Assembly: GCA_002839855.1 (NCBI GenBank)
Contig: PGYV01000018.1
Coordinates: 1 to 15,316 of the forward strand
Length of the DNA: 15,316 nucleotides
DNA from: Candidatus Goldiibacteriota bacterium HGW-Goldbacteria-1
Lineage (GTDB): Bacteria; Oederibacteriota; PGYV01
Direction of reading: 5' to 3'
Shown: positions 7,329 through 15,316 of the stretch, piece after piece
How the letters are laid out: every line of letters begins with the position of its first letter
Position numbering within the stretch: position 1 is the first letter of the stretch
Program-made: the position numbers and the translations under genes
The notes under the pieces: generated by a model
What the model was told of the DNA's origin: nothing
Seen by the model: the letters and a program-made list of their open reading frames with translations, nothing else
Databases searched by the model: none

Positions 7329-10300
7329 ATGGCGAAAGATAAAAAGAAAAAAGATAAAAAGAAAAAAGAAGCCCCCGAAAATATTACAATTAATCTTAAG
7401 GATATGCTTAAGAAGCCCGAAGAGAAAAAGCACAGGGATATAGAATTTAATGCTATAAAAATATCCATAGCTTCCCCGGAACTTGTAAGGGACTGGTCAA
7501 TGGGCGAAGTAAAGAAACCCGAAACCATCAACTACAGGACGTTTAAACCGGAATTTGAAGGGTTATTCTGCGAAAGAATATTCGGGCCTACCAAAGATTA
7601 TGAATGCGCCTGCGGTAAATATAAGAAACAGCGCTATAAAGGCGTTGTCTGCGACAAATGCGGCGTTGAAGTGACAGAGACAAAGGTAAGAAGGGAAAGA
7701 ATGGGTCACATTGAACTTGCGGTGCCGGTGGTACACATATGGTACTTAAAAGGCATCCCTTCAAAGCTTGCGTATCTTCTGAATACATCAGCCAGAAATC
7801 TGGAAAAAGTTATATATTATGAAAATTACATAGTAATAGATCCGGGAGCGGCGGAAGAAGTTAAAAAGTACGAACTGCTTACGGAAGATGATTATATAAG
7901 GCTTAAAGAAAAATACGGCGAACAGCTTAATGTAAAAATAGGCGCTGATGCCATTAAGGCAATGTTAAGGGATACGGATATTGACAAGCTGGCAAAGGAA
8001 TTAAGAAAGCAGATTGCAAAAACCGTTTCATTACAGAAGAAGAAAGACATAATCAAAAGGCTTAAAGTTGTTGAAGCGTTCCGTAAATCCGGAAACATTC
8101 CCGGATGGATGGTCCTTGATGTACTTCCGGTAATTCCTCCGGAATTAAGGCCTCTTGTACAGTTAGACGGCGGAAGGTTTGTTACTTCCGACTTAAACGA
8201 CCTTTACAGAAGAATAATAAACAGGAACAACAGGCTGAAAAAACTTATAAGCATCAATTCACCGGAGCTTATAGTAAAGAACGAAAAGCGAATGATACAG
8301 GAAGCTGTAGACGCGCTGTTTGATAACGGAAGGCGCGGGCATCCTGTGCGCGGCGCAAGAAACAGGCCGTTAAAATCATTAAGCGATATGTTAAAAGGCA
8401 AACAGGGACGTTTCAGGCAGAATCTGCTTGGTAAAAGGGTGGACTATTCGGGACGTTCAGTTATCGTTGTAGGTCCGGATCTTAAACTTCACCAGTGCGG
8501 GCTTCCAAAAAAGATAGCGCTTGAATTATTCAAGCCGTTTATTATCAATAAAGTTCAGGAAATGGGTTACACAATAAAAAGCGCCAAAAAGATGGTTGAA
8601 AATGTACGCGCGGAAGTTTGGGATATTCTGGAAGAAATTCTTGAAGACCATCTGGTATTGTTAAACCGCGCTCCCACTCTTCACAGGCATTCCATTCAGG
8701 CTTTTGAACCAAGGCTTGTTGAAGGCAACGCTTTAACACTTCACCCGCTTGTCTGCGGCGGTTTTAACGCCGATTTTGACGGTGACCAGCTTGCCGTTCA
8801 TGTGCCGCTTTCTTATGAAGCTCAGGTGGAAGCAAGAATGCTTATGCTTGCGCCTTTAAACATTCTGTCTCCTGCCAGCGGAAAGCCAATCATTGTACCT
8901 AACCAGGACATTGTATTGGGGCTGTACTACATAACCAAAGAAACGGGCAAACAGAAATCCGCCGCGGAAAAGAAGAAAAAATTTTACTCCGAAGAAGAAG
9001 CCCTTATGGCTTATGACCATGACGCCATTGACTTACACGAAATGGTTGCCGTTAGAATGAGAAATAAACTTGTTGAAACAAGCGCCGGCAGGCTTATCTT
9101 TAATCAGATACTTCCCAAAGGCCAGGACAAAAACGGCAAGTTTATGGAATATGTAAATGACAAAATGACAAAGAAACAGATTGTAAAACTTATCGGCGTG
9201 GTATTTGAAAGATACGGCTCCAAAGTAACGGCAGAGATGCTTGATAAAATGAAAGAGCTTGGATTCAAACAGTCCACACTTGCGGGCTTTACAATCGGCG
9301 TTGCAGATTTAAAGATACCGGATGAAAAACAGGGGCTTGTAGCTGAAGCAGCAAAGAAAGCCATTCAGATAAGGTCGCAGTATAACAAGGGTATCATTAC
9401 GGACGGCGAAAGATACAACAAGATTATAGACATATGGACCACCGTAACCGATAAAGTTGCGGATTATATGTTCAAAGAACTTGAAGAGGATCAGGCCGGA
9501 TTTAACCCTGTGTTTATGATGGCGGATTCGGGCGCAAGGGGTTCCAAACTGCAGATAAGGCAGCTTGCAGGAATGAGGGGACTTATGGCCAAACCGCAGA
9601 AGAAGATGACCGGAGGCGTGGGCGAAATTATCGAAACTCCCATCAAATCCAACTTCAGGGAAGGGCTGTCGGTTCTTGAATATTTCATATCCACTCACGG
9701 AGCAAGAAAAGGACTTGCGGATACCGCTTTGAAAACGGCTGACGCGGGATACCTTACAAGAAGGCTTATAGACGTAGCGCAGGATGTAATTGTCACAAAT
9801 AATGACTGCGGTACAATAAATGGAATCAATGTAATGGCCATAAAAGAAGGCGGCGAAGTCATAGAACCCCTTGCAGACAGGATAATGTGGAGGGTGGCTG
9901 TAGATAACGTTGTTGATCTTGTTACAGACGAAGTAATTGTAAAAGCAAACACGCTTATAACGCCGGAAGTCGCAAAAAGAATTGAAGAAGCGGGATATGA
10001 AAGAATAAGGGTACGTTCCGTACTTACCTGCGAAACAAGCGAAGGCTGCTGCGCAAAATGTTACGGCGCGGATTTAACATCGGGTAAGCTTGTTGACCTT
10101 GGCGAAGCGGTGGGTATTATAGCCGCGCAGTCAATTGGAGAGCCGGGTACCCAGCTTACGCTTAGAACCTTCCACGTCGGCGGTACTGCCAGCCGTGTTG
10201 TTGAACAGTCTGAAATCAAGGCTAAACACGAAGGTGTTGTGGGCTTCAGCGGAATTAAGTATGTTACGGATGAAGAAGGCGATATGATTGTGACGAACAG

Positions 10301-11522
10301 AAGCGGAGAAATTTCTGTTTTTGATAATAACAAGGTGGAAAGAGAACTGCACCACATTGCATATGGTACAAAACTTAAAGTAAAAGACGGCCAGAAAGTT
10401 AAAGACGGCGACACCATCGGATTATGGGATCTTTATAACATCCCGATCTTTACCGAAAAAGCCGGTAAAGTTGTATTTGATGATATAGTAGAAGATGTTA
10501 CCATGCTTGAACAGGCTGATGCCGCAACCGGACAGCTTGGCAAGTTCATAATAGAATCAAAAGAAAAGCTCTACCCGCATATCAATATCGTTGATGAAAA
10601 GGGAGAACAGATTGCATCCTATTCCATACCGGTAGGCGCAAAGCTGGAAGTTGAAGACGGCGATAAGGTTAAAGGCGGAAAGATTCTTGCCAAGTTCCCA
10701 AGGGAACTTTCCAAGACGCGCGACATCACCGGCGGTCTTCCAAGGGTTGCGGAACTTGTGGAAGCCAGAAGGCCCAAGACCCCTGCTGTTATCACTGAAA
10801 TAGACGGAAGGGTAAGATTTGAAGAATCCTCCACAGGCGTACGTAAAATTATCATTCAGAGCGACGATGGAGTGCAGAGAGAATATGCCATACCGCACGG
10901 CAAGTATATTAACGTGCGCGAAGGCGACGTGGTAGAAGCGGGAGAACAGCTGGTTGACGGAAACGTAAACCCGCATGATATCCTTCAGGTAAACGGAGAA
11001 AACGCCGTTCAGGAATATCTTCTGAACAAAGTTCAGGAAGTTTACCGCCTTCAGGGTGTTCAGATACACGACAAACACATTGAAGTTATAGTAAAGCAGA
11101 TGATGAGAAAGGTTAAGATAGAAGACCCGGGCGATACGGAATTCCTGATAGACGAACAGGTTGACCGTTTTGCGTTCAAAGCCGAAAATGAAAAGATGGA
11201 AAAAGACGGAAAAGCACAGGCAAAGGCAAAACCGCTTCTGCTTGGCATCACCAAAGCCGCGCTTTCAACTGAAAGCTGGGTTTCCGCCGCATCTTTCCAG
11301 GAAACAACAAGGATTCTTATTGACGCCGCAGTTAACGGAAAAGTGGATAAATTAAAAGGCCTTAAAGAGAATGTTATCATAGGCCACTTAATTTCCGCCG
11401 GAACAGGCGTAAATGAATTCAAGAAATTCAAGAAAGTGGAAAAGAAAAAAGGACGCAAGTCAAAGATAGGCCCTGTTGAAGAAACAGAAGAATCAGCAGA
11501 GGCAGAAGAAGCGGAAGAATAA
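7329..11522 (+). CDS. rpoC: DNA-directed RNA polymerase subunit beta'
   Basis: A 1397-residue beta' subunit. The N-terminal zinc site has C93, C95, C108 and C111 (in ECACGKYKK and [10 protein letters not shown]). The catalytic Mg motif NADFDGD is at 480-486, with D482, D484 and D486. The bridge helix and trigger loop region includes [20 protein letters not shown] and [11 protein letters not shown]. The second zinc site uses C827 (NNDCGT) and C901, C908, C911. These spacings match the family. The N-terminus is unusual: about 23 residues longer than E. coli up to the first zinc Cys, beginning [18 protein letters not shown]. The C-terminus is a basic patch followed by an acidic Glu/Ala tail. AAGGAG lies 9 nt before the ATG. 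The gene ends at a strong terminator. Confidence 0.98.
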   Translation: MAKDKKKKDKKKKEAPENITINLKDMLKKPEEKKHRDIEFNAIKISIASPELVRDWSMGEVKKPETINYRTFKPEFEGLFCERIFGPTKDYECACGKYKKQRYKGVVCDKCGVEVTETKVRRERMGHIELAVPVVHIWYLKGIPSKLAYLLNTSARNLEKVIYYENYIVIDPGAAEEVKKYELLTEDDYIRLKEKYGEQLNVKIGADAIKAMLRDTDIDKLAKELRKQIAKTVSLQKKKDIIKRLKVVEAFRKSGNIPGWMVLDVLPVIPPELRPLVQLDGGRFVTSDLNDLYRRIINRNNRLKKLISINSPELIVKNEKRMIQEAVDALFDNGRRGHPVRGARNRPLKSLSDMLKGKQGRFRQNLLGKRVDYSGRSVIVVGPDLKLHQCGLPKKIALELFKPFIINKVQEMGYTIKSAKKMVENVRAEVWDILEEILEDHLVLLNRAPTLHRHSIQAFEPRLVEGNALTLHPLVCGGFNADFDGDQLAVHVPLSYEAQVEARMLMLAPLNILSPASGKPIIVPNQDIVLGLYYITKETGKQKSAAEKKKKFYSEEEALMAYDHDAIDLHEMVAVRMRNKLVETSAGRLIFNQILPKGQDKNGKFMEYVNDKMTKKQIVKLIGVVFERYGSKVTAEMLDKMKELGFKQSTLAGFTIGVADLKIPDEKQGLVAEAAKKAIQIRSQYNKGIITDGERYNKIIDIWTTVTDKVADYMFKELEEDQAGFNPVFMMADSGARGSKLQIRQLAGMRGLMAKPQKKMTGGVGEIIETPIKSNFREGLSVLEYFISTHGARKGLADTALKTADAGYLTRRLIDVAQDVIVTNNDCGTINGINVMAIKEGGEVIEPLADRIMWRVAVDNVVDLVTDEVIVKANTLITPEVAKRIEEAGYERIRVRSVLTCETSEGCCAKCYGADLTSGKLVDLGEAVGIIAAQSIGEPGTQLTLRTFHVGGTASRVVEQSEIKAKHEGVVGFSGIKYVTDEEGDMIVTNRSGEISVFDNNKVERELHHIAYGTKLKVKDGQKVKDGDTIGLWDLYNIPIFTEKAGKVVFDDIVEDVTMLEQADAATGQLGKFIIESKEKLYPHINIVDEKGEQIASYSIPVGAKLEVEDGDKVKGGKILAKFPRELSKTRDITGGLPRVAELVEARRPKTPAVITEIDGRVRFEESSTGVRKIIIQSDDGVQREYAIPHGKYINVREGDVVEAGEQLVDGNVNPHDILQVNGENAVQEYLLNKVQEVYRLQGVQIHDKHIEVIVKQMMRKVKIEDPGDTEFLIDEQVDRFAFKAENEKMEKDGKAQAKAKPLLLGITKAALSTESWVSAASFQETTRILIDAAVNGKVDKLKGLKENVIIGHLISAGTGVNEFKKFKKVEKKKGRKSKIGPVEETEESAEAEEAEE

Positions 11523-11533
11523 AACATTAATTC

Positions 11534-11565
11534 AAAGCCCCGGGATAACCTCCCGGGGCTTTTTT
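11534..11565 (+). terminator. Intrinsic terminator of the rpoBC transcript
   Basis: A 12-bp perfect stem, AAAGCCCCGGGA (11534-11545) with TCCCGGGGCTTT (11551-11562), has a 5-nt loop (TAACC) and runs into a T tract (11560-11565). It starts 12 nt after the rpoC stop, a textbook Rho-independent terminator. Confidence 0.95.
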
Positions 11566-11588
11566 ATTTATACTAATTGAGTTTGGTA

Positions 11589-11690
11589 TTTATTGTAGAG
11601 GCGTAATACATTACGCCTCGTTTTTTACACGAATGTATAATGGTCTGTCCTGGTAACCGCACCTTTTAAGGTGCGTGTTCTTGAATTCTG
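11589..11690 (+). repeat. Paired-hairpin repeat, copy 1
   Basis: A roughly 102-bp unit containing hairpin A (GAGGCGTAA 11598-11606 with TTACGCCTC 11611-11619, loop TACA) and hairpin B (CGCACC 11658-11663 with GGTGCG 11670-11675). Hairpin B is preceded by TCCTGGTA (11648-11655), and the unit ends in TTCTG (11686-11690). A second copy lies 105 bp downstream at 11694-11785. The first 48 bp align without gaps at 38 identities; a roughly 9-bp indel follows, then the TCCTGGTA, CGC...GCGTG and TTCTG landmarks recur in order. Base changes within stems are compensatory. No open reading frame is present. Family unknown; a REP-like or MITE-like dispersed intergenic repeat is one reading. Confidence 0.75.
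11598..11626 (+). terminator. Hairpin A of repeat copy 1, terminator-like
   Basis: A 9-bp perfect stem with a 4-nt loop, followed after one G by six T (11621-11626). By shape it could act as a back-up terminator behind rpoC. In copy 2 the T run is replaced by A residues, so termination is probably not the conserved role of the element. Confidence 0.55.
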
Positions 11691-11693
11691 TAA

Positions 11694-11785
11694 TTTATCG
11701 TAAAGGCGTAATATATTACGCCTTGTTAAAAAAACGGATGTTTTCCTGGTAGGCGCGGTTTTTTGCCCGCGTGGTTTATTTTCTG
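11694..11785 (+). repeat. Paired-hairpin repeat, copy 2
   Basis: A diverged direct copy of the unit at 11589. Hairpin A is AAGGCGTAA (11703-11711) with TTACGCCTT (11716-11724), loop TATA. Hairpin B is CGCGG (11754-11758) with CCGCG (11767-11771), preceded by TCCTGGTA (11744-11751). The end TTCTG is at 11781-11785. Pairs that differ from copy 1 but remain paired are G11598-C11619 against A11703-T11724, A11661-T11672 against G11757-C11768, and C11662-G11671 against G11758-C11767. This supports conservation of structure rather than of sequence. Confidence 0.75.
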
Positions 11786-12027
11786 AAATACCGTAATAAA
11801 CGGATTGCGAAATAAGGGGTTAGAAAAAAAGAAGTGAAATATGCGGCAGGGAATTTAAATATTTATTAAAAAATTGTTTTTAAACTGTTATTTAAAATAA
11901 AAAAATAAATAAATTTAGGTTTTACGATGCAGAAAAGTGTATAAAATGCAGTAAAAACGCCATAAAAATGGCTTTTTTTAAAGCGAAAAAAAGCGCAGTA
12001 AATAATGAAAATAAATTAAAATATATG
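11786..12027 (+). other. AT-rich non-coding stretch before the rpsL promoter
   Basis: No open reading frame of useful size is seen on either strand. The DNA is markedly more AT-rich than its surroundings, with many A and T tracts and the low-complexity part at about 11860-11915. It contains the small terminator-like hairpin at 11959-11979. The last 27 bases (12001-12027) are almost pure A/T and could serve as an UP element for the promoter at 12028. I see no convincing independent promoter for a small RNA here. Confidence 0.6.
11959..11979 (+). terminator. Short terminator-like hairpin with a T7 tract
   Basis: GCCAT (11959-11963) pairs with ATGGC (11968-11972) around AAAA, followed by seven T (11973-11979). 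On the - strand the same stem is followed by G and five T, so it could work in both directions. The stem is only 5 bp and no transcript is evident upstream except read-through from rpoC; it may insulate the rpsL promoter. Confidence 0.45.
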
Positions 12028-12056
12028 TTGACAATAAAGTGTATTTTGGATAATAT
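12028..12056 (+). promoter_or_regulatory. Sigma70-type promoter of the rpsL-rpsG-fusA-tuf operon
   Basis: TTGACA (12028-12033), a 17-bp spacer, then TAATAT (12051-12056). The -35 is perfect and the -10 differs from TATAAT in two positions. The 27 bp upstream are nearly all A/T, like an UP element. The predicted start is about 12063, giving a leader of roughly 120 nt before rpsL. It is the best promoter match in the window and is where a separate str operon transcript would be expected to start. Confidence 0.8.
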
Positions 12057-12112
12057 ATACAAGTTTTCAATTGCTCTTTTTAATTTTTATAGTATACAAA
12101 TGTATCCATATA

Positions 12113-12151
12113 AAAAGGCAAAAAGGGCATAAAAGGCACTTTTTGCCTTTT
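12113..12151 (+). promoter_or_regulatory. Mutually exclusive hairpins in the rpsL leader (candidate attenuator)
   Basis: The arm CTTTTTGCCTTTT (12139-12151) pairs perfectly over 13 bp with AAAAGGCAAAAAG (12113-12125). Its 3' part TGCCTTTT (12144-12151) pairs instead over 8 bp with AAAAGGCA (12131-12138) around a CTTTT loop. Both cannot form together. The T residues after GCC, then GTATTTT, give a T-rich tail, so either form could resemble an attenuator. Three similar A-rich GGCA or GGGCA repeats lie in the 5' arm. It ends 18 nt before the rpsL Shine-Dalgarno sequence. Function is inferred only. Confidence 0.5.
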
Positions 12152-12169
12152 GTATTTTACAAGTTTATG

Positions 12170-12176
12170 AAGGAGG
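12170..12176 (+). promoter_or_regulatory. Ribosome binding site that sets the rpsL TTG start
   Basis: AAGGAGG is separated by 8 nt from TTG at 12185. The nearest in-frame ATG (12167) overlaps this site by its last base region and would add six residues (MKEAFD) before the conserved N-terminus, so it cannot be served by this site. Confidence 0.8.
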
Positions 12177-12184
12177 CTTTTGAT

Positions 12185-12559
12185 TTGCCTACAATCAACC
12201 AGTTGGTAAGACACAAGAGAACGAAGATGAATGTAAAGACGGCATCGCCGGCTTTAAGGCAGTGCCCGCAGAAAAGGGGCGTTTGCACAAGGGTTTACAC
12301 AGTAACCCCTAAAAAGCCTAACTCCGCTTTGCGTAAAGTTGCAAGGGTAAGGCTTACAAACAAGATGGAAGTATCGTGCTACATACCGGGCGTTGGCCAT
12401 AACCTTCAGGAACACTCTATCGTTCTTGTCAGGGGCGGCAGGGTAAAAGATCTTCCCGGCGTACGATATCACATTGTACGCGGTTCGCTTGATACGCAGG
12501 GTGTTCAGAATAGAAAACAGAGCAGATCTAAATACGGCACAAAAGCGCCGAAGAAGTAA
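12185..12559 (+). CDS. rpsL: 30S ribosomal protein S12
   Basis: A 124-residue S12, exactly the common family length when started at TTG 12185 ([14 protein letters not shown]). S12 lies at the decoding centre and governs translational accuracy. Conserved segments [11 protein letters not shown] (about residues 38-48) and [12 protein letters not shown] (about 84-95) are present, with the lysines whose change gives streptomycin resistance in the unmutated form and the Asp that is methylthiolated in E. coli. The open frame extends 38 codons upstream through the leader hairpin as far as 12071, but that translation is unlike S12. First gene of the str operon, about 120 nt behind a strong promoter. 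Confidence 0.97.
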   Translation: MPTINQLVRHKRTKMNVKTASPALRQCPQKRGVCTRVYTVTPKKPNSALRKVARVRLTNKMEVSCYIPGVGHNLQEHSIVLVRGGRVKDLPGVRYHIVRGSLDTQGVQNRKQSRSKYGTKAPKK

Positions 12560-12597
12560 TAAAGCTTAAATCATTTAATACTTAAGGAGCATTAAAA

Positions 12598-13065
12598 ATG
12601 CCAAGGAAAAAGAGAACGGTAAAAAGAGAAATTAAAGCAGATTCAAAATATAACAGTCTGATTATTGCAAAGCTTATCAACTGCATTATGTATCAGGGCA
12701 GAAAAAGCGCGGCAGAATCAATTGTTTATGGAGCGCTTGAATACATTGATAAAAAGGGAAAGAATTCCATGGAAGTTTTCAAAACTGCCATAGAAAACAT
12801 CAAGCCCCTAATGGAACTTAAATCAAGAAGGATCGGCGGCGCAAACTATCAGATACCTGTAGAAGTTAACGTAGACCGCAGGCAGTCGCTTGCCATCAGA
12901 TGGCTTATTAACGCCACGCGTGACCGCAAGGAAAAGTCAATGGTTGAAAGGCTTGCGCTTGAATTACTGGCAGCAGAGCAGAACCAGGGCGGAGCAATGA
13001 AGAAAAAAGATGATACGCATAAAATGGCAGAAGCAAATAAGGCATTTGCCCATTACAGGTGGTAG
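12598..13065 (+). CDS. rpsG: 30S ribosomal protein S7
   Basis: A 155-residue S7 starting MPRKKRTVKREIKADSKYNS and ending in EANKAFAHYRW. S7 nucleates assembly of the 30S head by binding the 3' major domain of 16S rRNA and touches the E-site tRNA. The family segment RRIGGANYQIPVEV (about residues 78-91) is intact, followed by RRQSLAIRWLI. Length is normal. A good AAGGAG lies 8 nt before the ATG. The gap from rpsL is 38 nt, shorter than the E. coli intercistronic region where S7 represses translation, so that form of feedback may be absent or different. Confidence 0.98.
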   Translation: MPRKKRTVKREIKADSKYNSLIIAKLINCIMYQGRKSAAESIVYGALEYIDKKGKNSMEVFKTAIENIKPLMELKSRRIGGANYQIPVEVNVDRRQSLAIRWLINATRDRKEKSMVERLALELLAAEQNQGGAMKKKDDTHKMAEANKAFAHYRW

Positions 13066-13118
13066 CAGACAGTTTTTCAATTGAGTAATAACAACGAATA
13101 AAATATCAGGAGATAACA

Positions 13119-15221
13119 ATGGCAAGGGAATTCCCGTTAGACAAGTTAAGGAACATAGGCATAATGGCCCACATAGACGCAGGAAAAACAACACTTTCAG
13201 AGCGCGTTCTTTATTATACGGGTAAAACCCATAAAATCGGCGAAGTGCACGAAGGCGCCGCAACAATGGACTGGATGGAGCAGGAACAGGAAAGAGGCAT
13301 AACAATAACTTCTGCCGCTACCACATGCTTCTGGAAAGATTACAGGATTAACCTTATCGACACACCGGGACACGTTGATTTTACGGTTGAAGTTGAAAGG
13401 TCATTAAGGGTACTTGACGGGGCTGTATGCGTATTTGACTCTGTAAACGGTGTTGAACCGCAGTCAGAAACGGTATGGCGCCAGGCTGATAAATATGATG
13501 TTCCCAGGATGATATTTTTTAATAAAATGGACAGGATAGGCGCTGATTTTAAGATGTGCCTTGAAAGTGTTATAGAAAAGCTTGGCGCTAAACCCGTTGC
13601 CATGCAGATACCAATAGGCGCGGAAGATAAATTTGAAGGCGTAATTGACCTTGTAAAGATGAAAGCTATAATCTGGCTTGCTGAAACACTTGGCGCCCAG
13701 TTTGAAGAAAGGGAAATACCTGCGGAACTTCTTGATGAAGCGAAAGCTTACAGGGAAAAACTTATGGAAGCCGCTTCTGATTATGATGAAAAAATAATGG
13801 AAGCGTTTCTTGAAGGCAAAGAAGTATCAGAAGACGCAATAAGAAAAGCCATTCGCGTGGGAACGTTAGCTCTTAAAATATTCCCGGCATTCTGCGGAAC
13901 CGCTTTTAAAAATAAAGGCGTTCAGCCGCTTCTTGACGGCGTGCTTGCGTATCTTCCTTGTCCGCTTGACCTTCCTCCTGTTAAAGGGTTTGATCCCAAC
14001 GCGCCTGAAGGCGAAGTAAGGGAAATAGAAAGGGTGGCATCTGACACAGAAAAGTTCACGGCACTGGCGTTTAAGATTATGTCAGATCCTTTTGTGGGAA
14101 GGCTTACATATTTCAGAATTTATGCCGGTTCAATTCAGTCCGGTTCGTACGTATATAACTCTGTAAAAGGCAAAACCGAAAGGTTGGGCCGTATTATCAG
14201 AATGCACGCAAACACAAGGGAAGAAATTAAAGAAGCATGTACAGGCGACATTGTTGCCGGAATTGGTTTTAAAGATACGTTTACGGGCGAAACGCTTTGC
14301 GATGAGAACAACCCGATAATCCTTGAAAAAATGGAATTCCCGGAACCTGTTATCTTTATCGCTGTTGAACCAAAAACGAAAGCAGACCAGGAAAGAATGG
14401 GTATTGCGCTTAATAAACTTGCTGAAGAAGACCCGACATTCAGGGTAAGGACAGATGAAGAAACATCCCAGACAATTATTTCAGGTATGGGCGAGCTTCA
14501 CCTTGAAATTATTGTTGACCGTATGAGAAGGGAATTCAAAGTTGAATGTAACGTTGGAAAACCTGAAGTATCATACAGGGAAACAATTGCCGGTTCTGCC
14601 AAAGATATTGAAGGAAAGTATATAAGGCAGACAGGCGGACGCGGACAGTATGGACACGTCTGGATAGATCTTGAACCGCTTCCAAAGGGCGGCGGATATG
14701 AATTTGTAAACAAAATAGTCGGCGGCGTAATTCCAAGAGAATTCATACCGGCTGTTGATAAAGGCATTCAGGAAGCTGCGGCCAACGGCGTTATCGCTGG
14801 TTATCCTGTAATGGATATTAAAGTGACTCTTCATGACGGTTCTTATCACGATGTTGACTCTTCAGAAATGGCTTATAAAATAGCAGGATCTATGGCGTTT
14901 AAAGAAGCTTTTAAAGCTGCAAATCCTCAGGTTCTTGAACCTATAATGGATGTTGAAGTTGTAACCCCGGAAGATTTCATGGGAGACATAATTGGAAACC
15001 TTAGTTCCCGCCGCGGAAGAATTGACAGAATGGAAAAAAGGGCAAAAGCCCAGCACATAAGGGCGTTTGTACCGCTTGCAGATATGTTTGGATACGCTAC
15101 GGACTTAAGGTCGCTTAGCCAGGGAAGGGCCATGTATACCATGCAGTTCAGCAAATATGACCCGGTTCCTAATAACATAAAAGAAACAATTGTTGCTAAA
15201 TTCACAGGCAAAAGATCATAA
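13119..15221 (+). CDS. fusA: Elongation factor G
   Basis: A 700-residue translocation GTPase. G1 is AHIDAGKT (17-24), switch I includes [17 protein letters not shown]3 is DTPGH (81-85, with the catalytic His85) and G4 is NKMD (135-138). Domain II begins near residue 300, domain III near 400 with MGELHLEI, domain IV includes [10 protein letters not shown], and domain V is near 610-690. Full length is typical of canonical EF-G, which acts in translocation and, with RRF, in ribosome recycling. AGGAG lies 6 nt before the ATG. It sits between rpsG and tuf as in the E. coli str operon. No residue change in the GTPase motifs is seen. Confidence 0.98.
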   Translation: MAREFPLDKLRNIGIMAHIDAGKTTLSERVLYYTGKTHKIGEVHEGAATMDWMEQEQERGITITSAATTCFWKDYRINLIDTPGHVDFTVEVERSLRVLDGAVCVFDSVNGVEPQSETVWRQADKYDVPRMIFFNKMDRIGADFKMCLESVIEKLGAKPVAMQIPIGAEDKFEGVIDLVKMKAIIWLAETLGAQFEEREIPAELLDEAKAYREKLMEAASDYDEKIMEAFLEGKEVSEDAIRKAIRVGTLALKIFPAFCGTAFKNKGVQPLLDGVLAYLPCPLDLPPVKGFDPNAPEGEVREIERVASDTEKFTALAFKIMSDPFVGRLTYFRIYAGSIQSGSYVYNSVKGKTERLGRIIRMHANTREEIKEACTGDIVAGIGFKDTFTGETLCDENNPIILEKMEFPEPVIFIAVEPKTKADQERMGIALNKLAEEDPTFRVRTDEETSQTIISGMGELHLEIIVDRMRREFKVECNVGKPEVSYRETIAGSAKDIEGKYIRQTGGRGQYGHVWIDLEPLPKGGGYEFVNKIVGGVIPREFIPAVDKGIQEAAANGVIAGYPVMDIKVTLHDGSYHDVDSSEMAYKIAGSMAFKEAFKAANPQVLEPIMDVEVVTPEDFMGDIIGNLSSRRGRIDRMEKRAKAQHIRAFVPLADMFGYATDLRSLSQGRAMYTMQFSKYDPVPNNIKETIVAKFTGKRS

Positions 15222-15237
15222 AGGGAGGCAATAATCG

Positions 15238-15316
15238 ATGGCAAAAGAAAAATTTGACAGGACGAAACCGCACGTAAACGTGGGAACGATAGGACACGTT
15301 GACCACGGCAAGACGA
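15238..15316 (+). CDS. tuf: Elongation factor Tu, N-terminal start (partial, downstream copy)
   Basis: The first 26 codons of EF-Tu run to the window edge: MAKEKFDRTKPHVNVGTIG then HVDHGKT. The G1 loop GHVDHGKT is complete. GGGAGG lies 9 nt before the ATG, and the gap from fusA is 16 nt, so it is the last visible gene of the str operon (tufA position). The end of another tuf lies at 1-110 on the same strand; the two fragments do not overlap, so they cannot be compared. Confidence 0.97.
   Translation, partial: MAKEKFDRTKPHVNVGTIGHVDHGKT

Noticed and set aside
10557-11078. A 173-codon open frame on the - strand inside rpoC
   Set aside because: It lies opposite conserved beta' sequence, has no recognisable motif or ribosome site, and is explained by codon bias of rpoC. 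The same holds for the other antisense frames, for example at 1859-2335 and 10061-10417.
11918-11947. A promoter for a small RNA ending at the T7 hairpin (11979)
   Set aside because: The only candidates (TTTACG or TAGGTT with TAAAAT or TATAAA) are weak or badly spaced, and the RNA would be very short.
11929-12004. Three GCAG(T)AAA-like direct repeats
   Set aside because: Short, AT-rich and irregularly spaced (about 19 and 47 bp); likely chance in low-complexity DNA. They are not a CRISPR array.
12071-12184. Thirty-eight-codon N-terminal extension of S12
   Set aside because: It is the translation of the AT-rich leader and hairpin, starts at a TTG only about 8 nt after the predicted transcription start, and is unlike S12.

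Overview
This window is a core information-processing locus of a bacterium. All genes are on the + strand, and no accessory or defence system is visible. The order is tuf (3' end), rpmG, tRNA-Trp(CCA), secE, nusG, rplK, rplA, rplJ, rplL, rpoB, rpoC, then about 660 bp of non-coding DNA, then rpsL, rpsG, fusA, tuf (5' end). It corresponds to the E. coli tufB-secE-nusG-rplKAJL-rpoBC block joined directly to the str operon (rpsL-rpsG-fusA-tufA). Proteins are clearly bacterial: a single-TM SecE, L7/L12 with an Ala-rich hinge, separate RpoB and RpoC, and a four-Cys L33. Base composition is moderately AT-rich, with AGG/AGA, ATA and CTT codons common. I cannot assign a phylum from the sequence; a little-sampled or uncultured lineage is possible but is only a guess.

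Region 1 (1-3338) carries the C-terminus of one EF-Tu, L33, a tRNA-Trp, and the secE-nusG-rplKAJL run. Intergenic gaps are short, each reading frame has its own Shine-Dalgarno sequence (weak for rpmG and nusG), and no intrinsic terminator is visible up to rplL. The 110-nt gap between the tRNA and secE contains a nested inverted repeat. Region 2 (3339-3537) is the rplL-rpoB gap. It holds three successive stem-loops and a small palindrome containing a perfect TATAAT, at the position where E. coli has an attenuator and an RNase III site. Region 3 (3538-11522) is rpoB and rpoC, both intact, ending in a strong intrinsic terminator.

Region 4 (11523-12184) contains no gene. It carries the rpoC terminator, two diverged direct copies of a roughly 100-bp element built from two hairpins (with compensatory base changes between copies), an AT-rich stretch with a small terminator-like hairpin, a near-consensus sigma70 promoter (TTGACA, 17 bp, TAATAT), and a transcribed leader with two mutually exclusive hairpins. 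Region 5 (12185-15316) is the str operon: rpsL (apparently starting at TTG), rpsG, fusA, and the first 26 codons of a second tuf.

Together the products supply the core RNA polymerase (beta, beta'), its elongation factor NusG, the ribosomal stalk and its base (L10, L7/L12, L11, L1), small-subunit proteins S12 and S7, and the elongation factors EF-G and EF-Tu that the stalk recruits. The most interesting unexplained signals are the paired-hairpin repeat, the switch-like rpsL leader, and the structured rplL-rpoB and pre-secE leaders.
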